64,000 bases of DNA from Brevibacterium sanguinis (GTDB taxonomy: Bacteria; Actinomycetota; Actinomycetes; Actinomycetales; Brevibacteriaceae): contig NZ_QNSB01000005.1 of assembly GCF_003315415.1 (NCBI RefSeq), positions 248,001 through 312,000 on the forward strand, in the 5' to 3' direction. Under the pieces are notes generated by a model. It was not told where the DNA came from and searched no databases. It saw only the letters and a list, made by a program, of their open reading frames with translations. The position numbers and the translations under genes were made by a program. This document shows positions 9,172-16,830 of the stretch, in pieces; within the stretch, counting starts at the first letter, position 1, and each line of letters begins with the position of its first letter.

Positions 9172-10296
9172 ATGATCCATTGGCGCAAGGGAATCGTGAC
9201 CGCGATCCGCTCGAGGCGGCCCGGCTGCACGGAGATCGAGGCGGAGCTCGACAAGGCGCTGCCCGGTTCGGACACCGTGGACATCAGGGCGATCGCCTAC
9301 ACGGAGGCGGTGGGAGACCCGCAGGTCGGCGACGTCGTCCTCCTCAACGTCTCCGCCCTGGCCAAGCGCCTGGGCACGGGCGGGTTCGGCCTCGTCGCGG
9401 CCCTGCCCGAGGCGCTGCCGGCCGACCCGCCTCCCGGTCCCGGACACCTCGTCAAGGACAGGTACTCGCCACTGCAGACGATGGTCCTCGGCGTCGACGA
9501 CCAGGAGTCGGAGCACCATGCGACGCTGGCCGCGGCACAGTCGCTCGAGTCGATGCCGGTGCTCGTCGCCGATCTCCATTCCGCGGTGCCGGCGATCATC
9601 GCCGGGATCCGCGCGGAGGCGCCCGCGGCCCGCATCGTCTACGTGCTCAGCGACGGCGCGGCCCTGCCCGCCGCGTTCTCCCAGGCCCTGGCCGGGCTCA
9701 AGGAGGCCGGGTGGCTGGCCGGCAGCATCAGCACCGGCCAGTCGTGGGGCGGCGACCTCGAGGCGGTGACGATCCACACGGGCCTCCTCGCCGCCCGGCA
9801 CGTCCTCGCCGCCGATGTCGCCATCGTCGCCCAGGGTCCCGGGAACCTCGGGACGGGCACGAAGTACGGCTTCTCGGGCCTCGTCGTCGGCGATCACCTC
9901 AACGCCGCCGCCCTCCTCGGCGGCCGTCCGGTGGGGGTCCTGCGGATGTCGAACGCCGACGCCCGCGGCCGGCACTTCGGCATCTCCCACCATTCCCTGA
10001 CGACGCTGGCCGAGGTCGCCCGCCCGGGCGTCCGCGTGCCGGTGCCCGACTTCACCACCCTGAGCGCGACCGAGATCGCCGAGATGGACTCCGACCCGAA
10101 CGAGCTCGCCGAGGTCACCGCCGGCCAGCTCGAGCGCCTGTCCATGCACGACCTCGTCGACGTCGATCTGCGCGGGCTGTGGCCGGCCCTGCGCGCATGC
10201 CCGGTGAGGCTGTCGACGATGGGACGCAGACTGCCCGCCGACGCGGCAGCCTTCCTGGCTGCCGCCGCGGCGGGCAGTTCGGCCCTGCGGCCGTGA
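9172..10296 (+). CDS. DUF3866 family protein
   Basis: 374 aa actinobacterial protein of unknown function. The first ~90 residues form a small beta-rich domain (MIHWRKGIVTAIRSRRPGCTEIEAEL, then DVVLLNVSALAKRLGTGGFG). The remainder looks like an alpha/beta fold with Gly-rich turns (AIVAQGPGNLGTGTKYGFSG) and a conserved GRHFGISHHSLTTL segment. No membrane helix or signal peptide. It is transcribed away from pafB, with a 39-bp intergenic region that holds both promoters. The start is supported by a -10 box 7 nt upstream. Nothing in the sequence gives a biochemical role. Confidence 0.82.
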   Translation: MIHWRKGIVTAIRSRRPGCTEIEAELDKALPGSDTVDIRAIAYTEAVGDPQVGDVVLLNVSALAKRLGTGGFGLVAALPEALPADPPPGPGHLVKDRYSPLQTMVLGVDDQESEHHATLAAAQSLESMPVLVADLHSAVPAIIAGIRAEAPAARIVYVLSDGAALPAAFSQALAGLKEAGWLAGSISTGQSWGGDLEAVTIHTGLLAARHVLAADVAIVAQGPGNLGTGTKYGFSGLVVGDHLNAAALLGGRPVGVLRMSNADARGRHFGISHHSLTTLAEVARPGVRVPVPDFTTLSATEIAEMDSDPNELAEVTAGQLERLSMHDLVDVDLRGLWPALRACPVRLSTMGRRLPADAAAFLAAAAAGSSALRP

Positions 10297-10320
10297 GCGG
10301 ACGGTCCCAGCGGACGGTCC
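10296..10320. repeat. 12-bp tandem repeat in convergent intergenic gap
   Basis: AGCGGACGGTCC occurs at 10296-10307 and 10309-10320 (period 13), and a related GGCGGTCCTAGCGGAC follows. It lies between the DUF3866 stop and the end of the FKBP gene. Function unknown; no clear terminator hairpin was seen in this gap. Confidence 0.6.
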
Positions 10321-10340
10321 GACGATCCTGACTGGCGGTC

Positions 10341-10712
10341 CTAGCGGACGTTCTCGAGGTCGCAGACGAAGATCAGGCTCTCGCCGGGCTTGATCACTCC
10401 GCCGGCGCCCTGGTCGCCGTAGGCGAGGTGCGGCGGGATCTGCAGGGTGCGGCGTCCCCCGACCCGCATGCCCTGGATGCCCTGGTCCCAGCCGGCGATG
10501 ACCATGCCGGACCCGAGCCGGAACTCCAGCGGGGTGCCGCGGTTGTAGGAGGCGTCGAACTCCTCACCGGTCGAGTGCGCCACTCCCACGTAGTGGACGC
10601 TGACGGTGTCTCCGGGCCCGGCCTCGCGCCCGTCGCCGACGATCGTGTCCGTGACGACGAGTTCGGTCGGGGCCTCGCCCGGGAACTCGACCTCTGGCTT
10701 CTGCTTGCTCAT
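10341..10712 (-). CDS. FKBP-type peptidyl-prolyl cis-trans isomerase
   Basis: Cytoplasmic single-domain FKBP, 123 aa. The fold and active-site signature are complete: DTVSVHYVG, GEEFDASYNRG, VIAGWDQGIQGMRVGG, PPHLAYGDQG and LIFVCDLENV. These correspond to the Tyr, Phe-Asp, Val-Ile, Trp, Tyr and Phe of FKBP12. No signal peptide or insert-in-flap domain. It lies 22 bases downstream of the FKBP lipoprotein gene and 1 kb downstream of pafA, probably on the same transcript. A proline isomerase role in folding is expected; specific clients are unknown. Confidence 0.93.
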   Translation of the reverse strand: MSKQKPEVEFPGEAPTELVVTDTIVGDGREAGPGDTVSVHYVGVAHSTGEEFDASYNRGTPLEFRLGSGMVIAGWDQGIQGMRVGGRRTLQIPPHLAYGDQGAGGVIKPGESLIFVCDLENVR

Positions 10713-10734
10713 GTTCTCTCCTGGTGGTTGCCGC

Positions 10735-11691
10735 TCAGCCCTGTGCCGAGAGGATGTCGACGACGAAGATCAGGGTCGCGTCGCCCGGGATGTTCGGGGG
10801 GCTTCCCTGCTCTCCGTAGCCCTTGTCCGGGGGGATGACGAGGACGACCTGGCTGCCGACCTTCTGGCCGATCAGCCCTTCGTTCCAGCCGTCGATGACC
10901 GGGGCCTGGCCGACCGGGTCGACGGCGAATGGCTCCCGCCCGTCCTGCCAGCTCGAGTCGAACTGCTTCGATGTGTCGTCCCACAGCCATCCCGAGTAGT
11001 GGACGGCCACGCTCTGGCCCTCCTTGACCTCGGGGCCCTCCCCCTCGATCGTCGTGTACGCCTCGAGCTCGGTCGGGGCCTCGCCCTGGGGCGCGGAGAT
11101 CGCGGGCTCGCCGTTGTCCGCCCACGTGACCTCGACGGGGTTGCCCGACTGGTCGAGCTTCTCCCCCTCGGCCCGGGTCAGGGGCCGGGACGTGTCCTCG
11201 ACGTCGATGACGTAGACGAGGGTCTGCTCGGGCTGCCCCTGCTGAGCACTGCCGTTGAGGGACATGACGACCCGCGATCCCACGGGCACGTCGATGAGTG
11301 CGTCGTAGAGATCCTGGGAGATCTGCGAGCTGTCCATCGGGAACCCGGCCGGGGCCTTCGAGTCGTAGCTCGATTCGATGACCTCACCGGTCGTGCCGGA
11401 CACGAGGGTCATCTGCGCCGACACCTGCTCGCCCTCGGCGACCTTCGCGCCGTCGCCCTCGCTGACGACCTTGCTGGCGCTGCCCTCGACGACGAGCGGG
11501 GACTCGAACGTCACGGTCGGCTTCTCACCGAACGCGCCCTCGACGCTGACGTCGTCGAGGCTCGTCGACTTCGCGTCCTCGGCGGACACCGACGGCGGGG
11601 CGCTGGGGGTCGACTCGGCGGAGTCGTCCTGACCGCAGGCCGACAGCAGCAGCACGGCGGCGGCGATGGCACTGAGCACTTGAGTGCGCAC
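10735..11691 (-). CDS. Exported lipoprotein with two FKBP domains
   Basis: 318 aa, GTG start. Signal peptide with lipobox (IAAAVLLLSACGQ; lipidated Cys at residue ~19) followed by a Ser/Pro/Asp-rich linker, so it should be anchored on the outer face of the membrane. Two FKBP-like domains follow. The first (~80-175) is degenerate (VSAQMTLVSGTTGEVIESSYD). The second (~215-318) is canonical (VAVHYSGWLWDD, VIDGWNEGLIGQKVGS, PPDKGYGEQG, LIFVVDIL). Probably an extracytoplasmic folding factor for Sec or Tat substrates. Located between pafA and the cytoplasmic FKBP. Confidence 0.9.
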   Translation of the reverse strand: MRTQVLSAIAAAVLLLSACGQDDSAESTPSAPPSVSAEDAKSTSLDDVSVEGAFGEKPTVTFESPLVVEGSASKVVSEGDGAKVAEGEQVSAQMTLVSGTTGEVIESSYDSKAPAGFPMDSSQISQDLYDALIDVPVGSRVVMSLNGSAQQGQPEQTLVYVIDVEDTSRPLTRAEGEKLDQSGNPVEVTWADNGEPAISAPQGEAPTELEAYTTIEGEGPEVKEGQSVAVHYSGWLWDDTSKQFDSSWQDGREPFAVDPVGQAPVIDGWNEGLIGQKVGSQVVLVIPPDKGYGEQGSPPNIPGDATLIFVVDILSAQG

Positions 11692-11766
11692 GTGGTTCCT
11701 TTCGCAGGGGGTGGACCATTGCAGGATCTTACCGCCCGGGCCGCGGGCGGATTCCCAGAGTGGCTC

Positions 11767-13170
11767 TCAGAGTCCGGCGATGAGGGCCTGGGCCTGCTGA
11801 TGCGAGGACTCGAACGGGTTCTTCAGCGCCACCGCCCGCCCGGATTCGTCGTTGAGGCGCAGGTGGACCCAGTCGACGGTGTAGTCGCGGCGAGCCGCGT
11901 GGGCGGCGCGGACGAACTCGCCGCGGATGGCCGCGCGCGTGGTCTGCGGGGGCCGGTCCTTGGCCCGGGCGACCGCCTCGGGGTCGACGAGGCACTCGGC
12001 CATGCCGGCGGCCTCCAGTTTGGGGAAGAGCCCGGTCGCGGGGGTGATGTCGTGGTAGGCGATGTCGAGCCGGTGGATGCGGGGATCGGCGATGTCATCG
12101 ATGCCCCGGCCCAGGGCCCGGTCGATGAGCGCCTTCTTCATCACCCAGTCGATCTCGCGGTCGACGGCGCTGAAGTCCTGGGACTCCACGGCGGCGAGCA
12201 TCCTCGTCCACAGATCGATGACGTAGCCGGCGAGCCCGTCGTCGCCGAGGCTGTGGTCGCCCTTCTCGACGATGACCTGGGCGCGGTCACGGTAGTCGGC
12301 GAGCAGACGCAGCGGGGTGATCGTCGAGGAGTCGGTGCGCTCGAGCGGCACCGTGCCGGTGAGATCCCGGGCGACGAGGCGGATGTCGCGCACGGGGTGG
12401 CGCAGCCCGTGCTCGGGGATGCGCGCCCCCTGTTCGATGAGGTCGAGGATGAGCACCGCCGAGCCGATCTTCAGCGCCGAGGTGGCCGTCGACATCGAGG
12501 AGTCGCCGACGATGACGTGGAGCCGGCGGTACTTCTCCGAGTCCGCATGGGGTTCGTCGCGGGCGTTGATGATCGGCCGCGACCGGGTCGTCGCCGATGA
12601 CAGCCCCTCCCACATCACATCGGAGCGGGCGGAGAGGCCGAACATCCTCTCGTCGCCGGCGACCTCCTCGTCGGGGTGGAAGGACGACTTCGTCGGGATG
12701 ACCGCCCCGGCGCCGACGAGCAGCTGCCGGGAGACGAGGAACGGCAGCAGGACGGAGGTCAGCCGGTTGAAGTCGAGGTTGCGCCGGATGAGGAAGTTCT
12801 CGTGCGAGCCGTAGGAGTTCCCGGCCGCGTCCGTGTTGTTCTTGACCATGTGGATGCGTCCGCCCACCCCCTCGGCCTCGATGCTCGACTGCGCTTGGGC
12901 GAGGAGGTCGACCATGAGCGCCTCCCCCGCCCGGTCCTGGGTGAGGAGGTCGATCAGCGTGTCGCATTCGGCGGTCGCGTACTCGGGGTGGGAGCCGACG
13001 TCGAGGTAGAGCCTGGACCCGTTGGGCAGGAACACGTTCGAGGACCGACCCCATTCGACGATCGGCCGGAACAGGTGGCGGGCGATCTCCTCCGGGCCGA
13101 TCCTCCGCTGCTCGGGGCCCGGGGAGTGCGCGAGCCCGTACTCGGTCTCGAGCCCGTAGATGCGGGCCAT
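11767..13170 (-). CDS. pafA: Pup--protein ligase PafA
   Basis: Glutamine-synthetase-like ligase that joins the C-terminal Glu of Pup to substrate lysines. 467 aa. The ATP/Mg segment GLETEYG is at the N-terminus, and the catalytic aspartate region is LYLDVGSHPEYATAECD. Other conserved blocks are MVKNNTDAAGNSYGSHENFL, INARDEPHAD and KYRRLHVIVGDSSM. The ATG overlaps the prcA stop by one base (TGATG). Pup is encoded upstream in the same operon with a GGQ end, so Dop must deamidate it before PafA acts. Full length for the family. Confidence 0.97.
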   Translation of the reverse strand: MARIYGLETEYGLAHSPGPEQRRIGPEEIARHLFRPIVEWGRSSNVFLPNGSRLYLDVGSHPEYATAECDTLIDLLTQDRAGEALMVDLLAQAQSSIEAEGVGGRIHMVKNNTDAAGNSYGSHENFLIRRNLDFNRLTSVLLPFLVSRQLLVGAGAVIPTKSSFHPDEEVAGDERMFGLSARSDVMWEGLSSATTRSRPIINARDEPHADSEKYRRLHVIVGDSSMSTATSALKIGSAVLILDLIEQGARIPEHGLRHPVRDIRLVARDLTGTVPLERTDSSTITPLRLLADYRDRAQVIVEKGDHSLGDDGLAGYVIDLWTRMLAAVESQDFSAVDREIDWVMKKALIDRALGRGIDDIADPRIHRLDIAYHDITPATGLFPKLEAAGMAECLVDPEAVARAKDRPPQTTRAAIRGEFVRAAHAARRDYTVDWVHLRLNDESGRAVALKNPFESSHQQAQALIAGL

Positions 13171-13859
13171 CAGCTGCTGCGCATCTCGGTCAGGGCGGCT
13201 TCGCTCAGCCGCCGGAACTTCCGGTGCCCGGGCGCCGTGCGGTCGAGGACCGCCGCTTCGAGGTCGGAGGTGGGCAGCGGACCGCTCGTCGCCTCGGCGA
13301 GTGCCCCGACGCCGTGGACGAGGACCTCGCCCAGGGGCAGCGTCGAGGTGGTCAGGCCGTCGAGCTTCGCGGTGATCGCGTCGGCCTGGCCGCCGATGGC
13401 GACATGCTCGGTCTCGTCGATGACGGACCCGTCGTAGGACAGGCGGTAGAGCTGGTCGCCGGCGGCGCTCTCGCCGAGCTCCGCGACGACGAGCTCGACC
13501 TCGAAGGGCTTCGACTCGGTCGTGAACACCCCGGCCAGGGTCTGGGCGTAGGCGTTGGTCAGCCCACGGGCGGTGACGTCGGTGCGGTGGTAGGAGTAGC
13601 CGCGCAGATCCGCATACCGCACCCCGGCCTGACGCAGGGTCTCGAACTCGTTGTACTTCCCGACCGCGGCGAAGCCGATCCGGTCGTAGATCTCGGCGAT
13701 CTTGTGCAGGGTCGGCGAGGGATTCTCGGCGAGGAACAGGATCCCCTCGGCGTACCGGAGCACGACGACGGAGCGGCCGCGGGCGATGCCCTTCCGGGCG
13801 AAGTCCGCCCGGTCCTTCATCAGCTGCTCGGGCGAGACGTAGAACGGTGCCTGGCTCAT
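13170..13859 (-). CDS. prcA: Proteasome subunit alpha
   Basis: Outer-ring, gate-forming subunit of the 20S proteasome, 229 aa. It starts MSQAPFYVSPEQLMKDRADFARKGIARGRS, the usual actinobacterial alpha N-terminus, and carries the antiparallel beta-sandwich motifs (KIAEIYDRIGFAAVGKYNEFE). There is no N-terminal Thr nucleophile. It overlaps prcB by 4 bases (ATGA) and pafA by 1 base, so beta, alpha and ligase are translated together. Confidence 0.97.
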   Translation of the reverse strand: MSQAPFYVSPEQLMKDRADFARKGIARGRSVVVLRYAEGILFLAENPSPTLHKIAEIYDRIGFAAVGKYNEFETLRQAGVRYADLRGYSYHRTDVTARGLTNAYAQTLAGVFTTESKPFEVELVVAELGESAAGDQLYRLSYDGSVIDETEHVAIGGQADAITAKLDGLTTSTLPLGEVLVHGVGALAEATSGPLPTSDLEAAVLDRTAPGHRKFRRLSEAALTEMRSS

Positions 13860-14656
13860 GAGCGCGCCCTCCCTCTGCGGCGGGCCACGACCTCGTCGGC
13901 GGTGGCGAGGATCGCCTCGGGGTCGACCTCCTGGGCACCGGCGACGGTGTCGACGGTGAAGACGGTCGGGGCGATCCCGCGGACGAAGTCGGGCCCGCCG
14001 GTGGCCGAGTCGTCGTCGGACGCGTCGAAGAGCGCCTCGACGGCGATGGTGATCGCGGATTCGACGTCGAGACCCGGCTCCCAGAGCTTCTTCAGCGCCC
14101 CGCGGGCCGGGCCCGAGCCGGAGCCGATCGAATGGAAGCGGTGCTCTTCGTACTTGCCGCCGGTGACGTCGAAGCTGAAGATCTGCCCCGCGGGGGTGGA
14201 GTCGTCGACCCCGGCGAAGAGCGGGACGACGGCCAGTCCCTGCATGGCCAGTCCGAGGTTGCCGCGGAGCATCGACGCGAGCCGGTTCGCCTTGCCCTCG
14301 AGGGAGAGCCGGGCGCCCTCGATCTTCTCGTAGTGCTCGAGTTCGAGCTGGAACAGCCGGATGAGCTCGAGGGCGACTCCGGCGGTGCCGGCGATGCCGA
14401 TGACCGAGGAGTCGTCGGCGGGGTGCACCTTCTCCATCGCGTGGGAGGCGATGGCATGGCCGATCGTCGCCCGCCGGTCACCGGCCATGAGGATCCCGGT
14501 CGCGGTCTTCAGGCACACGATCGTCGTGCCCTCGGGCACCTGGTCGTGGACGTCCGACGCGCTCAGGGCGGGCAGGGTCTCGGGGGCGACGGCGCGCGCC
14601 AACTCGGCGAAGGAGTTGCTCGTCGACGTCAGGAAGGCAGGAGGGAACCCTGCCAT
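13856..14656 (-). CDS. prcB: Proteasome subunit beta (N-terminal nucleophile hydrolase)
   Basis: Catalytic inner-ring subunit, 266 aa. A propeptide of 43 residues ends in DQVPEG and is followed by TTIVCLKTATGILMAGDRRAT, so Thr44 becomes the nucleophile after self-processing; the lysine and aspartate of the active site are in the same region (GDRR). Downstream blocks such as GIAGTAGVALELIRLF match the family. One base separates the start from the pup stop. Confidence 0.97.
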   Translation of the reverse strand: MAGFPPAFLTSTSNSFAELARAVAPETLPALSASDVHDQVPEGTTIVCLKTATGILMAGDRRATIGHAIASHAMEKVHPADDSSVIGIAGTAGVALELIRLFQLELEHYEKIEGARLSLEGKANRLASMLRGNLGLAMQGLAVVPLFAGVDDSTPAGQIFSFDVTGGKYEEHRFHSIGSGSGPARGALKKLWEPGLDVESAITIAVEALFDASDDDSATGGPDFVRGIAPTVFTVDTVAGAQEVDPEAILATADEVVARRRGRARS

Positions 14657-14657
14657 G

Positions 14658-14849
14658 TCACTGTCCGCCCTTCTGCACGAAGTTGCGGACGAACTCCTCG
14701 GCGTTGGACTCGAGCACGCTGTCGATCTCGTCGAGGATCGAATCGACGTTGGAGGTGTTGATCTGCGCCGACACTGCCGTCGGCGGCTCGACCGGGGGCT
14801 CCGAGCCGCCGGTGGAACGGTCCTTGCTGATCTGTTCGTTGGAACTCAT
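14658..14849 (-). CDS. pup: Prokaryotic ubiquitin-like protein Pup
   Basis: 63 aa protein tag, disordered and acidic, with the helical ARC-binding segment (SNVDSILDEIDSVLESNAEEFVRNF) and the C-terminal sequence VQKGGQ. The terminal Gln must be deamidated to Glu by Dop. The ATG at 14849 (MSSNEQISKD) is chosen because GAGGGA lies 5 bases upstream inside the end of dop and the length then matches other Pups; an in-frame start 10 codons earlier is possible. One base separates it from dop and one from prcB. Confidence 0.96.
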   Translation of the reverse strand: MSSNEQISKDRSTGGSEPPVEPPTAVSAQINTSNVDSILDEIDSVLESNAEEFVRNFVQKGGQ

Positions 14850-14850
14850 C

Positions 14851-16386
14851 TCATCCCTCGTCATCTCGGTTGGTCTCAAGTCTAGTCACACCCAGGGCAC
14901 GGAGGAGCTCTTCCGAGGTGCGCACCTCGGCGAGGCGGTCGGCGAGCAGGGCGCGGTTGCCCTTGAGCGGTTCGGACATCGGCAGCCGCACGGTGCCGAA
15001 GGCCCCGGCGTCGAGCACGAGCGAATCCCAGCTCGCGGCCACGAGCGATTCGGAGAACCGGGTCACGGCCAGGGACCGCAGGTAGGCGCGGGTGCCGTCG
15101 GGCGGGGTGACGACGGCGCGCTCGACCTCGGCGCCGGTGGTCAGCCGGCGGATCCGGCCGGCCTGCTCGAGCCGGTGGAAGAGGCCCTTCTCGGGCCGGA
15201 CGTCATGGTACTGGACGTCGATGAGCGCGAGCTTGGGGTGGTCCCAGTCGATGCCCTCACGCTGTCGGTAGCCGTCGAGGAGGACCCATTTGGCGACCCA
15301 GTCGATCGAGTCGGCGAGCGAGCGCGGGTCCTCGCGCAGACCGTCGAGGAACCGCCGCCACACCTGAAGCACCTGCCTGGTGTCCTCGTCGTCGGCGGCA
15401 TGGGCGGCGCAGGCCGAGTAGTAGATCTCCTGGATCTCGAGCGCGGTGGCCTCGCCGCCGTCGCGCAGCGGCAGCCGCGTGCGCAGACCGAGGTCGTGGC
15501 TGACGTCCCACAGCGACTGGAGGGGATCGGCGAGCTCGACCGCGGGGGCGAGCCCGGACTCGATGAGCCCGAGGACGAGGGCGGTGGAGCCGAACCGGAC
15601 GAGGGTGGCCTCCTCGGCCAGGGTCGCATCGCCGAGGATGACGTGGAGCCGGCGGTACTTCGCGGGGTCCGCGTGCGGTTCGTCGCGGGTGTTGACGATG
15701 GGCCGGCGCAGGGTCGTCTCGAGGCCGACCTCGGCCTCGAAGAAGTCGGCCCGGGAGGAGATCTGGAACCCTTTCGTCTCCCCCTCCCGGCCGATGCCCA
15801 CCCGGCCGGCTCCGCAGAGGACCTGCCGGGTGACGAAGAACGGGGTCAGACCGGCGACGATCGCGTCGAACTCGACGGCCCGGTCGACGAGGTAGTTCTC
15901 GTGCGCCCCGTAGGACGAGCCCTTGGAGTCGGTGTTGTTCTTGTAGAGGTTGACGGGTTCGTCGCTCGCCGCCAGCGCCCGCACGGAGGCCAGCGCCACG
16001 AGGTCCCCGGCGCGGTCGTAGGTGACGAGGTCGCGGGGGGTGAGCACCTCGGGCGAGGAGTACTCGGGGTGGGCGTGGTCGACGTAGTAGCGGGCCCCGT
16101 TCTCCGTGACGACGTTCGCGAGGTACTGGGCCTCGACGGACTCCTGGGGCAGGTGGGTGAGCTGGGAGATGTCGGCGTCGGCGACGTTCATGAGGAAGCC
16201 GCGGGCGTCGGCGAGGGGGGACTCGGTCGCGAAGTCCCAGAAGCTCTGCGAGGACTTGAGTCCGCGCGGCCCGGCATAGGCGTCGACGACCCGCGCGGAG
16301 TCGCGCATCGGGTTGGCGTGGGGGTTGCCCGGCTGCGAGATCCCGAACTCGGTCTCCGAGCCCATCACGCGGTGCACACTGATCAA
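14851..16386 (-). CDS. dop: Pup deamidase/depupylase Dop
   Basis: PafA homologue that deamidates Pup-GGQ and removes Pup from substrates. 511 aa. Blocks: VMGSETEFGIS (ATP/Mg), YYVDHAHPEYSSPEV with the catalytic aspartate, LYKNNTDSKGSSYGAHENYL, INTRDEPHAD-type VNTRDEPHADPAKYRRLHVILGDA and AASWDSLVLDAG. The 'DHAHPEYS' form distinguishes Dop from PafA. The chosen start is TTG: GAGAGG lies 5 bases upstream of it, while the next in-frame GTG (16377) is too far from that site. First gene of the dop-pup-prcB-prcA-pafA operon; divergent from the DUF3054 gene across 32 bp. Confidence 0.95.
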   Translation of the reverse strand: MISVHRVMGSETEFGISQPGNPHANPMRDSARVVDAYAGPRGLKSSQSFWDFATESPLADARGFLMNVADADISQLTHLPQESVEAQYLANVVTENGARYYVDHAHPEYSSPEVLTPRDLVTYDRAGDLVALASVRALAASDEPVNLYKNNTDSKGSSYGAHENYLVDRAVEFDAIVAGLTPFFVTRQVLCGAGRVGIGREGETKGFQISSRADFFEAEVGLETTLRRPIVNTRDEPHADPAKYRRLHVILGDATLAEEATLVRFGSTALVLGLIESGLAPAVELADPLQSLWDVSHDLGLRTRLPLRDGGEATALEIQEIYYSACAAHAADDEDTRQVLQVWRRFLDGLREDPRSLADSIDWVAKWVLLDGYRQREGIDWDHPKLALIDVQYHDVRPEKGLFHRLEQAGRIRRLTTGAEVERAVVTPPDGTRAYLRSLAVTRFSESLVAASWDSLVLDAGAFGTVRLPMSEPLKGNRALLADRLAEVRTSEELLRALGVTRLETNRDDEG

Positions 16387-16406
16387 CGTCGCCTCTCCCT
16401 TGCGTC

Positions 16407-16412
16407 TAGACT
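16407..16412 (+). promoter_or_regulatory. -10 box of DUF3054 gene (leaderless type)
   Basis: TAGACT with exactly 6 nt to the GTG at 16419. No Shine-Dalgarno lies between. It sits in the 32-bp divergent region shared with dop, so the two promoters must overlap neighbouring coding sequence. Confidence 0.55.
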
Positions 16413-16418
16413 TCTCAC

Positions 16419-16790
16419 GTGGCTGCGAAAAGATCTCATCTCCCCATCGCCCTGACCGTCGATCTCATCCTCGTGATCCTGTTCACGATCATCGGCCATT
16501 ACACACATTCTCACACCTTCGACCCGACCGGGCTGTGGTCCACGGCCTGGCCCTTCCTCGCCGGGCTCGTCCTCGCGTGGCTGCTCGGCGCGGTCTGGGA
16601 CCGGCCGGTCTCGCCGCTGCACACGGGCGGCGCGGTGTGGGCGATCACCGTGCTCACCGCCCTCGTCATCCGTGCCCTGACGGGTCAGGGCACGGCGGGG
16701 GCGTTCATCGTCGTCGCCGCCTCCCTCAACCTGCTCACCCTCGTCGGGTGGCGGGTCGTGGCGGCGGCGCTGACGAAGTCCGGTCGCTGA
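16419..16790 (+). CDS. DUF3054 family membrane protein
   Basis: 123 aa, GTG start, with four predicted membrane helices: LTVDLILVILFTIIGHY, WPFLAGLVLAWLLGAVW, GGAVWAITVLTALVIRALTG and AFIVVAASLNLLTLVGWRV. The family is common in actinobacteria and has no known function. It is the only plus-strand gene inside the proteasome region, lying between dop and arc, and is probably transcribed alone. Confidence 0.85.
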   Translation: MAAKRSHLPIALTVDLILVILFTIIGHYTHSHTFDPTGLWSTAWPFLAGLVLAWLLGAVWDRPVSPLHTGGAVWAITVLTALVIRALTGQGTAGAFIVVAASLNLLTLVGWRVVAAALTKSGR

Positions 16791-16830
16791 CCGCCCGGCC
16801 CACCGGTCCGTGGGCCGTGACACCCGGCGC

